A stretch of 64,000 nt of DNA, from positions 62,029 through 126,028 of the forward strand of contig NZ_QDFT01000003.1 of the NCBI RefSeq assembly GCF_003075375.1. The letters run 5' to 3'. Positions 15,491-24,194 of this stretch are shown here, one piece after another; position 1 is the first letter of the stretch; each line of letters begins with the position of its first letter. The stretch is from Microbacterium testaceum (GTDB taxonomy: Bacteria > Actinomycetota > Actinomycetes > Actinomycetales > Microbacteriaceae). The notes below the pieces were generated by a model. It had not been told where the DNA came from and did not search any database. It saw nothing but the letters and a program-made list of their open reading frames with translations. The position numbers and the translations under genes were made by a program.

Positions 15491-16519
15491 TCAGCCGAAC
15501 AGCGCCGCGGCCTCTTCGTAGCGGTAGAGGGGCACGCTGTTCAGCTCGCCGAGGGCGTCGGCGAAGGGGACGCGCACGATGTCGGTGCCGCGCATCGCGA
15601 CCATCTGCCCCCACGAGCCCTCGTGCAGCGCGTCGGCGGCGTGCAGGCCCAGACGCGTCGCGAGCACGCGGTCGAAGCCCGACGGCGAACCGCCGCGCTG
15701 GATGTGACCGAGCACCGTCGCGCGCGTCTCGATCCCCGTCAGCCGCTCGATCTCGGGCGCGAGCTGCTCGCCGATCCCGCCCAGGCGCGGACGGTTGAAG
15801 GCGTCGAGGCCCTTGTCGCTGAACGCCTCGTCCATGCCCTTCAGCTTGAACCCCTCGGACACGACGACGAGCGGCGCACGGCCGCGGTCGTGGGCGCGCG
15901 TGACCTGCTCGACGATCTCGTCGATCGACATCGGCACCTCGGGGATGCAGATGACGTGGGCGCCCGCGGCGATTCCCGCGTGCAGGGCGATCCATCCGAC
16001 GTGGCGACCCATGACCTCGGCCACCATGCAGCGCTGGTGCGAGTCACCCGTGGTGCGCAGGCGGTCCATGGCATCCGTCGCGATGTTGACGGCGGTGTCG
16101 AAGCCGAACGAGTAATCCGTCGCGCGCAGGTCGTTGTCGATCGTCTTGGGCACGCCGATCACGTTGATGCCGTCGTTGGAGAGGCGGTCGGCCGCCGCGA
16201 GCGTCCCCTCGCCGCCGATGGCCAGGATGCCGTCGATGCGGTGCCCGTAGAGGGTCTTCGAGATGTTCTCGGCGCCGCCGCGCACGCCCTCGTACGGGTT
16301 GGTGCGGCTGGTGCCGAGGATGGTGCCGCCGACCTTGGACAACCCCTTCACCTCGTGCCGCGTGAGCGGGAAGAAGTCGCCGTCGACGACCCCGCGCCAA
16401 CCGTCGCGGATGCCGACGAATTCGATGTCGTAGTTGGTCGTGCCCTTCAGCACGACGCCACGGATGACAGCGTTCAGGCCGGGGCAGTCGCCGCCGCTGG
16501 TCAGGATGCCGATCTTCAT
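15491..16519 (-). CDS. pfkA: 6-phosphofructokinase, ATP-type group III
   Basis: A 342-residue phosphofructokinase, phosphorylating fructose 6-phosphate to the 1,6-bisphosphate in glycolysis. Visible blocks are ILTSGGDCPGLNAVIRG at the N-terminus, GGTILGTSRTNPYEG, AIGGEGTLAAA, the catalytic PKTIDNDL and MGRHVGWIALHAGIAAGA. The nucleotide-selecting positions are Gly in GGEGT and Lys in PKTIDND: Gly at the first normally means ATP, Lys at the second occurs both in pyrophosphate enzymes and in actinobacterial ATP enzymes. Start ATG 16519 has GAGGAC upstream. The frame is open to 16792 but that stretch is the translated tandem repeat and was rejected. Confidence 0.93.
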   Translation of the reverse strand: MKIGILTSGGDCPGLNAVIRGVVLKGTTNYDIEFVGIRDGWRGVVDGDFFPLTRHEVKGLSKVGGTILGTSRTNPYEGVRGGAENISKTLYGHRIDGILAIGGEGTLAAADRLSNDGINVIGVPKTIDNDLRATDYSFGFDTAVNIATDAMDRLRTTGDSHQRCMVAEVMGRHVGWIALHAGIAAGAHVICIPEVPMSIDEIVEQVTRAHDRGRAPLVVVSEGFKLKGMDEAFSDKGLDAFNRPRLGGIGEQLAPEIERLTGIETRATVLGHIQRGGSPSGFDRVLATRLGLHAADALHEGSWGQMVAMRGTDIVRVPFADALGELNSVPLYRYEEAAALFG

Positions 16520-16588
16520 GGGCAGAGTCCTCGTGTGCTGTGTGTCGGGTGGAGGGGCGGCGCCGTTGCCGTCTTCGACCCTATCGCC

Positions 16589-16750
16589 GCGGGCGGGAAC
16601 GGTGCGACACGGTGACGGGGACCTGCGGGGATGCCGCCCCCGCCGCGGGCGGGAACGGTGCGACACGGTGACGGGGACCTGCGGGGATGCCGCCCCCGCC
16701 GCGGGCGGGAACGGTACGACAGGGTGATGGCGACCGGCGGGGATACCGTG
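16589..16750. repeat. 56-bp tandem repeat upstream of pfkA
   Basis: A 56-bp unit beginning GCGGGCGGGAACGGTGCGAC occurs at 16589 and 16645 without change, and a third diverged copy starts at 16701 and fades near 16750. Each unit junction contains CCCGCCGCGGGCGGG, which can fold back. The array starts 70 bp upstream of the pfkA start, so it lies in the region expected to hold the pfkA promoter. With the fold-back at 16845-16918 and the terminator at 16989 it fills the 511-base gap between pfkA and the helicase gene; I see no gene there. Confidence 0.85.
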
Positions 16751-16844
16751 CCTCGATGCCACGGCGGCGTGCAGCCGCCAGGGCGGCGCCACCGGGTGCC
16801 GCGACGCCCTCGTCGTGCGGCCGGCGCGTCACCCCGGCGTCGCG

Positions 16845-16918
16845 GGAAACAGGACATGTCGCAGAAACAGGCCGGTCCGGGCGGAAACAGCCTGTCCTCG
16901 TCGCAGTGCCCTGTTTTC
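16845..16918. repeat. Fold-back element with GAAACAGG core
   Basis: GGAAACAGGACA (16845-16856) pairs with TGCCCTGTTTTC (16907-16918) at 10 of 12 positions. Two more GAAACAG copies lie inside (from 16864 and 16883) and ACAGGC/GCCTGT can form an inner stem. The layout is like the other intergenic fold-backs, with a different core. Confidence 0.55.
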
Positions 16919-16988
16919 GTCGCGCGAGGAGCAAGGCGCGAGGCGCGGGACCGAGTCGGCCTGCCCGCCCCGCCCGCGAACGCGCGAA

Positions 16989-17016
16989 CGCCCCGGAGGG
17001 TCCATCCCCCGGGGCG
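16989..17016 (-). terminator. Terminator hairpin of the helicase gene
   Basis: CGCCCCGG (16989-16996) pairs with CCGGGGCG (17009-17016), with GGG/CCC extending the stem inside; 15 bp past the helicase stop codon. Confidence 0.7.
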
Positions 17017-17030
17017 TCCGCGACGCGCGG

Positions 17031-19190
17031 TCAGGCCGCGCCGAGAGCCTGCCGCAGAAGGTGCATGAGCGCCGACAGCTGCACCGAGTCACTCGAGCCG
17101 GGCTCGATCGACTGGCCGTCGAGGGCGCGCTGGGCGAGCCCCTCTTTCGAGTCGATCAGTTCGGCGATCTTGGTGTCGATCGTGTGCGCGGCGATGATGC
17201 GCCACGCGGTCACGGGCTCGCCCTGGCCGATGCGGTGCACGCGGTCGATCGCCTGCGTCTGCTCGGCGGCGGTCCACGACAGCTCGGCGAGCACGACGTT
17301 GGAGGCGGCCTGCATGTTGAGGCCGACGCCTGCGGCGGTGAGCGAACACACCGCGATGCTCACGTCGGGGTCGCCGTTGAACGCATCGATCGCCGCCTGG
17401 CGGGCGGTCGAGGTCTGCTCGCCGCGCACCGACACCACCTTGAGGCCGGAGGCCTTGAAGTGGGCCTCTGCGGCATCCATGACATCGATGTGCTTGGCGA
17501 AGAAGACGACCTTGCCCACCGAGCGCTGCAGCTGCACGGCGTAGTCGGCGGCGAGGTGCGCCTTGGCCTGACCGATGCGGCGGACCATCGTGAAGACGTT
17601 CTCGCTGCCCGAGCCGGCCGCCTTGGCCTCTTCGAGCTCGCCGTGGGCGACGAGGCGGACGATGTCGTCGTCGATCTCGCCGGGCGCGAGGCCCCGATCG
17701 CCGCGCGCCTCGATGATGCGACGGTACTTGGCCGCGAGGCGGGCGCCGAGTTCGCGCTCGGCCTGACGGATCGAGCGGCCGAACTCGTCGTCCAGCTCGA
17801 CCGGCAGGTCGGCGACGAGCTTGTCGGGCAGGTCGGCGGCGACGTCCTTCTTCTTGCGCCGGACGATCCCCATCGAGATGACCGCTTCGCGCGCCTCGGG
17901 GTAGAAGGCCTTGTCGGCGGGCGTCAGGCCCGTGGCATCCAGTTTCTCCATCAGCTCGGGGCCCGGCTTCTCGCCGTTGGTCCAGCCGAGGAAGCGCCAG
18001 ATCGCGTCGAAATCCTCGACGTCGTTGATCAGCGGCGTGCCCGTGAGGGCCAGCATGAGCGGGTCGCGCGTCTGCTGACGGACACGGGATGCCAGAGCCA
18101 GCACGTTCTGCGAGCGCTGCGACGTGAGGTTCTTGATGAAGTGCGCCTCGTCGACGACGACGCCCTTGAGCCCGATCGACGACAGCCACGAGAGGTGCCG
18201 GTCGAGGATCTCGTAGTTGACGATGAAGACGTCGGCGAAGGCGTCGATGTCGGCGCCGCCGCCCGAGATGACCGTCGCGCGACGCTGCGGCGTCCAGCGC
18301 TGCACCTCGCGCGCCCAGTTCATCTTGACGACGTTGGGGACGACCACGAGGAGCGGATACGCGTCGGCGACGGATGCCGCGAGCACCGACTCGGCGGTCT
18401 TGCCCAGGCCCGGCTCGTCGGCGAGCAGGAACGAGCGGTGACCGGTGCGGACGGCCTCGAGGAAGCGCGACTGGTGCGGCATGACCTCGAGACCGCGCGG
18501 CGAGAGCCGATCGAACTCGGGGACGGGCGGCAGCTCCATGCTCGCGGCCGAGCCGCCGGCGCCGGTCTCGAACGCCTTGTACAGCGGGCCCATCAGCTCC
18601 CAGCCGTCGAGGCGGCGGCGCGGGGCGTCGCCGGTGGCGCGGGGGGTGAGGTCGGGCGCGAGGAAGGGGTTGGCCATCTGCCGCGCCTCGATCGAGGCGG
18701 GGACGACCTGCTTCTCGGCGAGGGCCGCGGGAACGACCGGCGCGATCTTGGGGGTGTTGTCGGTGATGATGAGCTCGTCGGCGGGCAGCTCGGCGCCCGA
18801 CTCGAGCAGCCAGTCGCGACGCATGCGACGGGCGACCGGCGAGGTGGCGGCGTCGACCTCGAGCAGCTGGATCAGCGAGGTGTCGCGCGCGGCGGTCTTG
18901 GCGAGGATCGTCGCCACACCGTCGAGGCGCTTGAGCAGCTCGGCACGGGCGGCGTCGGTGATCTCGGTGTCGGCCTTGACCCGGGCGCGCTCCTCGCGGA
19001 CGAGGAAGGCGATCACCTGGAACTTGACGCGGTTGGTGGGTCCGAGCTTTCCGCGCTGCGCCTTGGCCTCGACCTCGCGCACCTTGCGCGCGAGGATCGG
19101 GATGACGGGGGCTTCGTCGTCTCGTCGGGATGACGTGGTCTTCCTGCGCCGCTGGCTCGAGCTACGGGCGGCGGTTGCCGTGGTCGGCAT
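17031..19190 (-). CDS. SNF2-family DEAH-box ATPase/helicase
   Basis: A 719-residue protein with an SNF2-type double RecA motor. Motif I is LADEPGLGKTAES near residue 260, motif II VVDEAHFIKN, motif III ALTGTPLIND, and motifs V-VI lie in AVCSLTAAGVGLNMQAA and QAIDRVHRIGQGEP. Such proteins track double-stranded DNA and move or remodel bound proteins; bacterial members assist RNA polymerase recycling or act in defence islands. The N-terminal 200 residues have no domain I recognise and begin with a basic Ser/Thr-rich stretch. No restriction or defence gene is next to it, so a housekeeping role is more likely. Start ATG 19190 has AGGAGG just upstream. Confidence 0.88.
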   Translation of the reverse strand: MPTTATAARSSSQRRRKTTSSRRDDEAPVIPILARKVREVEAKAQRGKLGPTNRVKFQVIAFLVREERARVKADTEITDAARAELLKRLDGVATILAKTAARDTSLIQLLEVDAATSPVARRMRRDWLLESGAELPADELIITDNTPKIAPVVPAALAEKQVVPASIEARQMANPFLAPDLTPRATGDAPRRRLDGWELMGPLYKAFETGAGGSAASMELPPVPEFDRLSPRGLEVMPHQSRFLEAVRTGHRSFLLADEPGLGKTAESVLAASVADAYPLLVVVPNVVKMNWAREVQRWTPQRRATVISGGGADIDAFADVFIVNYEILDRHLSWLSSIGLKGVVVDEAHFIKNLTSQRSQNVLALASRVRQQTRDPLMLALTGTPLINDVEDFDAIWRFLGWTNGEKPGPELMEKLDATGLTPADKAFYPEAREAVISMGIVRRKKKDVAADLPDKLVADLPVELDDEFGRSIRQAERELGARLAAKYRRIIEARGDRGLAPGEIDDDIVRLVAHGELEEAKAAGSGSENVFTMVRRIGQAKAHLAADYAVQLQRSVGKVVFFAKHIDVMDAAEAHFKASGLKVVSVRGEQTSTARQAAIDAFNGDPDVSIAVCSLTAAGVGLNMQAASNVVLAELSWTAAEQTQAIDRVHRIGQGEPVTAWRIIAAHTIDTKIAELIDSKEGLAQRALDGQSIEPGSSDSVQLSALMHLLRQALGAA

Positions 19191-19420
19191 GCTCCTCCTG
19201 AGCGTGTCGTCCGGATGACAGTCCGGAGCGTCCGGCGTATGCCGGTGGATCAGTGACCCCAGGGTGACGTCGCGCGAACCGCCGCCGGAGAAGCGGTGTC
19301 GGCGACCCGCAACGCGTCTACGCCGGAACGGCTCGCGAGGACAGCGGGTGACGGGGTCGTCTCCATTCTAGCGGTCCGGGCCGACATTGCGCAGAAGGCG
19401 CCCGGATTCCTCACCGGGTG

Positions 19421-21760
19421 TCAGCCCGCGCGCCGCAGACGCAGACTGTTCAGCACGACGAACACGCTCGAGAACGCCATCGCCGCCCCGGCGAGCATCG
19501 GGTTGAGCAGGCCGAGCGCGGCCAGGGGCAGCGCCGCCACGTTGTACGCGAACGCCCAGAACAGGTTGCCCCGGATGACGCGCATGGTGCGGCGGCTGAG
19601 GGCGACCGCGGTGACGATCCCGCGCGGGTCGTCCCGCATCAGGGCGACGTCGCTCGCGTGCAGCGCGGCATCCGTCCCCCCGCCCATCGCGATGCCCAGG
19701 TCGGCCGACGCGAGGGCGGCGGCGTCGTTCACGCCGTCTCCGACCATCGCGACGGTGCGCCCCTCGGCGCGCAGGGCGGCGATCTCGGCGACCTTCCCCT
19801 CGGGCAGCACTCCCGCGCGCACGCTCAGGATGCCGAGCTCGGCGGCGACGGCGCGGGCGACGTGGGGATTGTCGCCGGTGAGCAGCACGGGTTCCAGTCC
19901 CATCTCGCGCAGGCGGGCGACCGCCGCGGCGCTCTGCGGCCGCACCGTGTCGGCGATCTCGATCACGACGCGGACCTCCGGCTGCCCCGCGGCATCCGCC
20001 CACCCGGCGACCACGACCGTGCCCCGCTGCTCCCCCGCCTCGACGGCGGCGGCGAGCTCGGGACTCAGCGCGGCGCCGAGCTCGGCGGCGAGCGCCGGCC
20101 GGCCGGCGAAGACGCGCACCCCGTCGACGATGCCGGTCACCCCGCGTCCGGGAAGCGCTTCGAGGTCGCGGGCCACCTCGCCGTCTCCGGCCGCCGCGAC
20201 GATGGCTCGAGCGATGGGGTGCTCCGACCCGCGTTCGACGGACGCGACGCGCTGCAGGGCGGCCTCGGCATCCTGCGCCCGCGCGGGCGTGACCCGCGTG
20301 ACGCTCATGCGTCCCGCGGTGAGGGTCCCGGTCTTGTCGAGCACGATCGTGTCGATGCGCTCGGCGGATTCGAGCGCGGCCGGACCGGTGACCAGGATGC
20401 CGAGCTGAGCGGCGCGACCGGTGCCGACCAGGATCGCGATGGGCGTGGCGAGGCCCAGGGCGCAGGGGCACGCGATGATCAGCACCGCGACGGCGGCGGT
20501 GAAGCCGGCGGCGATCGGCTGGCCGGCGACGAGCCAGGCGACGAGGGTCAGCACCGCCAGCACGATGACGGCCGGGACGAAGACGCCCGAGATGCGGTCG
20601 GCGAGCCGCTGCACACGGCTCTTGCCGAGCTGGGCGTCCTCGACCAGGCGGGCGATGCGCGCGAGCCGCGTCTGCTCGCCCACGCCGGTCGCCCGCACGA
20701 CGAGACGACCGCCCGAGGCGATCGTGCCGCCGGTCACCGTCGAGCCGGGTCCGACGTCGACGGGGAGCGACTCTCCGGTCAGCATGCTCTCGTCAATCGA
20801 GGCGCGTCCGTCGACGACCTCTCCGTCGGTGGCGACGGTCGCCCCGGGGCGGACGACGAACTCGTCCCCCACGGCGAGCCGGGAGATGTCGATACGGCTG
20901 CCGTCGGCGAGTTCGGCCTCGCGCGCGCCGAGATCGAGCAGCGACCGCAGCGCCGCTCCCGCGCGGCGCGTGGAACGCTGCTCGATCACGCGCCCCAGCA
21001 GCAGGAAGACGGTCACGGCGGCCGCGACCTCGAAGTACACGACCGAGGTGGCATCGTGCACGGGACCGAAGAGCATGACCTCGTGACGGATGCCGATCCG
21101 CCCGGCCGAGCCGAACAGCAGGGCCCAGACGCTCCACAGGTACGCGGCGAAGGTGCCGAGGGTGATGAGCGTGTCCATGGTGGCGGCGCCGTGGCGGGCG
21201 TTGCGCAGGGTCGCGCGGTGGAAGGGCCAGCCGCCCCAGAGCACGATCGGGGTCGCGAGCGCGAGCGACATCCACTGCCACCCGGGGAACTGCAGAGCCG
21301 GGATCATCCCGACGGCGATCACCGGCACGGCGAGGACGAGCGAGACCCGCAGACGCACCCGCAGGGGGGTCGTCCCGGGGGCGTCGGCGGTCTCGTGCAT
21401 GTGCGCATGCTCGCTCTGCGCGGGTCGCGCGTCGGCGCCCGGCGCCACGTCGCCTCCGGTGACCGCATCCAGCTCTCCCCCGGGGACGGTCACCTCGACC
21501 GGCTGCGGCGGCTCGGAGGCCGTTCGCGGCCGCACCCGCGCGTCGTAGCCCGCCGCGCGGACCGCGTCGACGAGAGCCGTGGTGTCGAGAGCGGCCGGAT
21601 AGCGCACCCGCGCGGTCTCGGTCGCGAGGTTCACGGCGGCATCGACCCCGTCGACGCGCCGGAGCTTCTTCTCGACGCGGGCGACGCAGCTCGCGCAGGT
21701 CATGCCCTCGATGTCGAGCACCGCCTCGGCGGTCGCTCCCCTGTCGGTGTCGTCGATCAT
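19421..21760 (-). CDS. copA: Copper-transporting P1B-type ATPase
   Basis: A 779-residue heavy-metal pump. Domain order: one heavy-metal-associated domain with GMTCASCVARVEKKL at residues about 18-32, a His-containing linker, eight membrane helices with the metal site ACPCALGLATP, the phosphorylation motif DKTGTLT, the SEHPIARAIV HP motif and the hinge GDGVNDAAAL. The CPC site indicates Cu(I) export from the cytoplasm. Start ATG 21760 is chosen over the frame's upstream ATGs because AGAGGAGG lies six bases before it. A CsoR-type palindrome sits 32 bp upstream. Neither a copper chaperone nor a csoR gene is in the window. Confidence 0.93.
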   Translation of the reverse strand: MIDDTDRGATAEAVLDIEGMTCASCVARVEKKLRRVDGVDAAVNLATETARVRYPAALDTTALVDAVRAAGYDARVRPRTASEPPQPVEVTVPGGELDAVTGGDVAPGADARPAQSEHAHMHETADAPGTTPLRVRLRVSLVLAVPVIAVGMIPALQFPGWQWMSLALATPIVLWGGWPFHRATLRNARHGAATMDTLITLGTFAAYLWSVWALLFGSAGRIGIRHEVMLFGPVHDATSVVYFEVAAAVTVFLLLGRVIEQRSTRRAGAALRSLLDLGAREAELADGSRIDISRLAVGDEFVVRPGATVATDGEVVDGRASIDESMLTGESLPVDVGPGSTVTGGTIASGGRLVVRATGVGEQTRLARIARLVEDAQLGKSRVQRLADRISGVFVPAVIVLAVLTLVAWLVAGQPIAAGFTAAVAVLIIACPCALGLATPIAILVGTGRAAQLGILVTGPAALESAERIDTIVLDKTGTLTAGRMSVTRVTPARAQDAEAALQRVASVERGSEHPIARAIVAAAGDGEVARDLEALPGRGVTGIVDGVRVFAGRPALAAELGAALSPELAAAVEAGEQRGTVVVAGWADAAGQPEVRVVIEIADTVRPQSAAAVARLREMGLEPVLLTGDNPHVARAVAAELGILSVRAGVLPEGKVAEIAALRAEGRTVAMVGDGVNDAAALASADLGIAMGGGTDAALHASDVALMRDDPRGIVTAVALSRRTMRVIRGNLFWAFAYNVAALPLAALGLLNPMLAGAAMAFSSVFVVLNSLRLRRAG

Positions 21761-21791
21761 GACGCCTCCTCTGCTCATCGCCGATAACACG

Positions 21792-21808
21792 ATACCCCCA
21801 GGGGGTAT
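21792..21808. promoter_or_regulatory. CsoR-type copper operator
   Basis: Perfect palindrome ATACCCCC-A-GGGGGTAT. It matches the GC-tract palindrome bound by the copper-sensing repressor CsoR and lies 32 bp upstream of copA and 55 bp upstream of the -10-like hexamer of the divergent exporter gene. Confidence 0.8.
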
Positions 21809-21874
21809 TCCCTCGGCGGTGAGGGCCTTGTCCACCCCCGCCCCGACGTCGGCGGCCGACTCTACGCTGGGCAC

Positions 21875-23242
21875 GTGGCCGAGCCGATGACACCCGAGCA
21901 GCGCGTGGTGCTGACGATCGCCGTCCTGGCATCCTTCGTGTCGTTCCTGGACGGCACGGTCGTCAACGTCGCCCTGCCGGCCATCGCGCGCGAGCTCGGG
22001 GGCGGACTGTCGACGCAGCAATGGGTCGTCGATGCGTACCTGGTGACGCTCGGCGCCTTCATCCTCGTCGCCGGTTCGCTCAGCGACGTCCTCGGGCGCG
22101 TCGTCGTGCTGCGCATCGGCCTGCTCGGCTTCGGCGTCGCCTCGGTCGCGATCGCGGCCGCCCCCTCCGCGGAGTTCCTCATCGCCGCGCGAGCTCTCCA
22201 GGGCGTCGCCGGGGCCCTGCTCGTGCCGAGCTCGCTCGCCCTCATCACCTCGACGTTCCGCGGGCCGCCGCAGGCGCGCGCGATCGGCATCTGGACCGGC
22301 GCGACGACCGTGGCCATGCTCGCCGGCCCGCTGATCGGGGGGATCTTCGTCGACACCCTGTCATGGCGGCTGGTCTTCCTCGTCAACGTCCTGCCCATCG
22401 GGGTGACGCTGTGGCTGCTCGCCCGCCTCGGCCACCGCGATCACCGCCGGCCCGGAGCCCGCGTCGACGTGCTCGGGGCCGTGCTGTGCGCCGCGGGGTT
22501 GGGCGGCGTGGTCTTCGCCCTCATCGAGCAGCCGAATCTCGGGTGGGCCTCGCCCGTCATCTGGGCGCCTGGCCTGATCGGCGCGGCCTCGTTCGCGGGC
22601 TTCCTCGTGCGCCAGCGTCTGGCCCGCCAGCCGATGATGCCGCTCGACCTGTTCCGCTCGCGCAACTTCTGGGCCGGTAATCTCGCCACGGTCTTCGTCT
22701 ATGCGGCGCTGTCGCTCAACGGGTTCGTGCTCAGCGTCTACCTGCAGCAGGGGGCGGGACTGCCCGCGACGCTCGCAGGACTGGCATCCCTGCCCAGCAC
22801 CATCCTCATGATCGCGCTCAGTTCGCGCATGGGGGCGCTGTCGGGACGCCTCGGACCGCGCCTGTTCATGACCCTCGGCCCCCTGGTCATGGCGATCGGC
22901 GCGCTGCTGCTGTTGAACGTGCGGAGCGACTTCGACTACTGGGCGCAGGTGCTGCCGGGGGTCGTCGTGTTCGGGCTCGGTGTGACCGCCACCGTGTCGC
23001 CGCTCACCGCCGCGGTGCTCGGCGCGATCGACTCCGAGCGGTCGGGCATCGCCTCGGCGGTCAACAACGCCGTGTCACGCGTCGCGGGTCTGCTCGCGAT
23101 CGCCGCGGTGTCGGCGGTCGTGGGCGGATCGCTCGATCTGGACGGCTTCCACCGCGCCGCGATCTTCGTCGCCGTGCTGATGGTGCTGGGAGCGGCGACG
23201 TCGTTCTTCGGCATCCGCAATCACCTGTCGCGCGCGGACTGA
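21875..23242 (+). CDS. MFS drug exporter, DHA2 (EmrB/QacA-like) group
   Basis: A 455-residue transporter with about fourteen hydrophobic segments. The DHA2 signatures are present: SFLDGTVVNVALPAIARELG in helix 1, QWVVDAYLVTLGAF, the motif A region GSLSDVLGRV and the helix-5 antiporter motif RALQGVAGALLVPSSLALI. It is predicted to expel lipophilic compounds in exchange for protons. Start GTG 21875 follows TACGCT (21863-21868) by six bases, the leaderless pattern. It diverges from copA and shares the spacer that holds the CsoR operator. The stop lies only seven bases from the ribF stop, convergent, with no terminator between. Confidence 0.9.
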   Translation: MAEPMTPEQRVVLTIAVLASFVSFLDGTVVNVALPAIARELGGGLSTQQWVVDAYLVTLGAFILVAGSLSDVLGRVVVLRIGLLGFGVASVAIAAAPSAEFLIAARALQGVAGALLVPSSLALITSTFRGPPQARAIGIWTGATTVAMLAGPLIGGIFVDTLSWRLVFLVNVLPIGVTLWLLARLGHRDHRRPGARVDVLGAVLCAAGLGGVVFALIEQPNLGWASPVIWAPGLIGAASFAGFLVRQRLARQPMMPLDLFRSRNFWAGNLATVFVYAALSLNGFVLSVYLQQGAGLPATLAGLASLPSTILMIALSSRMGALSGRLGPRLFMTLGPLVMAIGALLLLNVRSDFDYWAQVLPGVVVFGLGVTATVSPLTAAVLGAIDSERSGIASAVNNAVSRVAGLLAIAAVSAVVGGSLDLDGFHRAAIFVAVLMVLGAATSFFGIRNHLSRAD

Positions 23243-23249
23243 CGGCCGA

Positions 23250-24194
23250 TCAGCGGAGGATCGCGCGCGAACGCTCGACGTCGTCGGCCATCTGCACGAG
23301 GAGCGCATCGATGCCGTCGAAGGCCGTCATGCCCCGCACGCGTTCGACGAAGCGCACCTCGACGTGGTGGCCGTACAGATCGAGACCGGTCTCGTCGATC
23401 ACGTACGCCTCGACCTGCCGGGAGTGCACGTCGTCGAACGTGGGGTTGGTGCCCACGCTGATGGCGGCGGGGTAGCTGATGCGCCGCGCGCCGTCGACGT
23501 CGATCAGCCATCCGGCGTAGACGCCGTCGGCCGGGACGAAGCCCTCGAGATCGGGTGAGAGGTTCGCGGTCGGGTAGCCGAGCTCGCGTCCCCGCTTGAG
23601 ACCGTGCACCACCTCGCCCCACACCGAGGGGGCGCGCCCGAGCAGGCGGGCCGCGGTCGAGATGTCGCCCGCCGACAGCGCCTCGCGGATCCACGTCGAC
23701 GACACGCGCCGGTCGAGGTGGACCGCGCGCACGTCGTCGACGACGTCGACGCGGAAGCCGTGCTCGGCCCCCATGCGCTCCAGCAGCGCGGGGTCGCCCG
23801 CTCCCCCGGCGCCGAAGCGGAAGTCGCGGCCGACCAGCACCGTCCGCGCCTCGAGGGCGTCGACCAGGATGCGGCGCACGAACTCGTCGGCGGGGATCGA
23901 GGCGAGCGCCTCGTCGAAGGTGAGCAGCAGCGTCGCGTCCACCCCGGCGCGCTCTAGCAGTTCGAGCTTCTGGTGCGGCCCGATGACATCCGGGGGGCAC
24001 TTCTCGGGCCGCAGGACGCTCAGAGGGTTGCGGTCGAACGTGACCGCCACGACGCGCGCGCCGTCCGAGGCGTCGACGCGGGCACGATCGATGACCGCGC
24101 GATGCCCGGCGTGCACCCCGTCGAACTTGCCGATCGCGACGACCGAGGGACCGAAGTGCGCGGGCACCTCGGTCGGATCGCGGAAAACGATCAC
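23250..24194 (-). CDS. ribF: Bifunctional riboflavin kinase/FMN adenylyltransferase
   Basis: A 314-residue enzyme making FMN and then FAD. The N-terminal adenylyltransferase domain has AIGKFDGVHAGHRAVI and the SSTWIREAL motif near residue 160; the C-terminal kinase domain has GRELGYPTANL and the NPTFDD stretch. Start GTG 24194 overlaps the stop of the upstream membrane-protein gene as GTGA, so translation is coupled; the much longer open frame upstream belongs to the shadow of other genes. It closes the co-directional run that starts with the kinase-like gene at 26417. In other actinobacteria ribF also follows truB and precedes rpsO. Confidence 0.95.
   Translation of the reverse strand: MIVFRDPTEVPAHFGPSVVAIGKFDGVHAGHRAVIDRARVDASDGARVVAVTFDRNPLSVLRPEKCPPDVIGPHQKLELLERAGVDATLLLTFDEALASIPADEFVRRILVDALEARTVLVGRDFRFGAGGAGDPALLERMGAEHGFRVDVVDDVRAVHLDRRVSSTWIREALSAGDISTAARLLGRAPSVWGEVVHGLKRGRELGYPTANLSPDLEGFVPADGVYAGWLIDVDGARRISYPAAISVGTNPTFDDVHSRQVEAYVIDETGLDLYGHHVEVRFVERVRGMTAFDGIDALLVQMADDVERSRAILR

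Noticed and set aside
16589..16750. CRISPR array
   Set aside because: The repeats are contiguous with no unique spacers, and no cas gene is present in the window.
16520..16792. N-terminal extension of PfkA
   Set aside because: It would translate the 56-bp tandem repeat into Arg/Pro/Ser sequence; a ribosome binding site supports the start at 16519.
17031..19190. Phage-defence island around the SNF2-like helicase
   Set aside because: Its neighbours are pfkA and copA; no nuclease, methylase or other defence gene is coupled to it.
19191..19420. Small RNA or gene in the gap between the helicase and copA genes
   Set aside because: I see no open frame with a start signal and no clear hairpin of note; only a possible AGAAT-type -10 on the minus strand.
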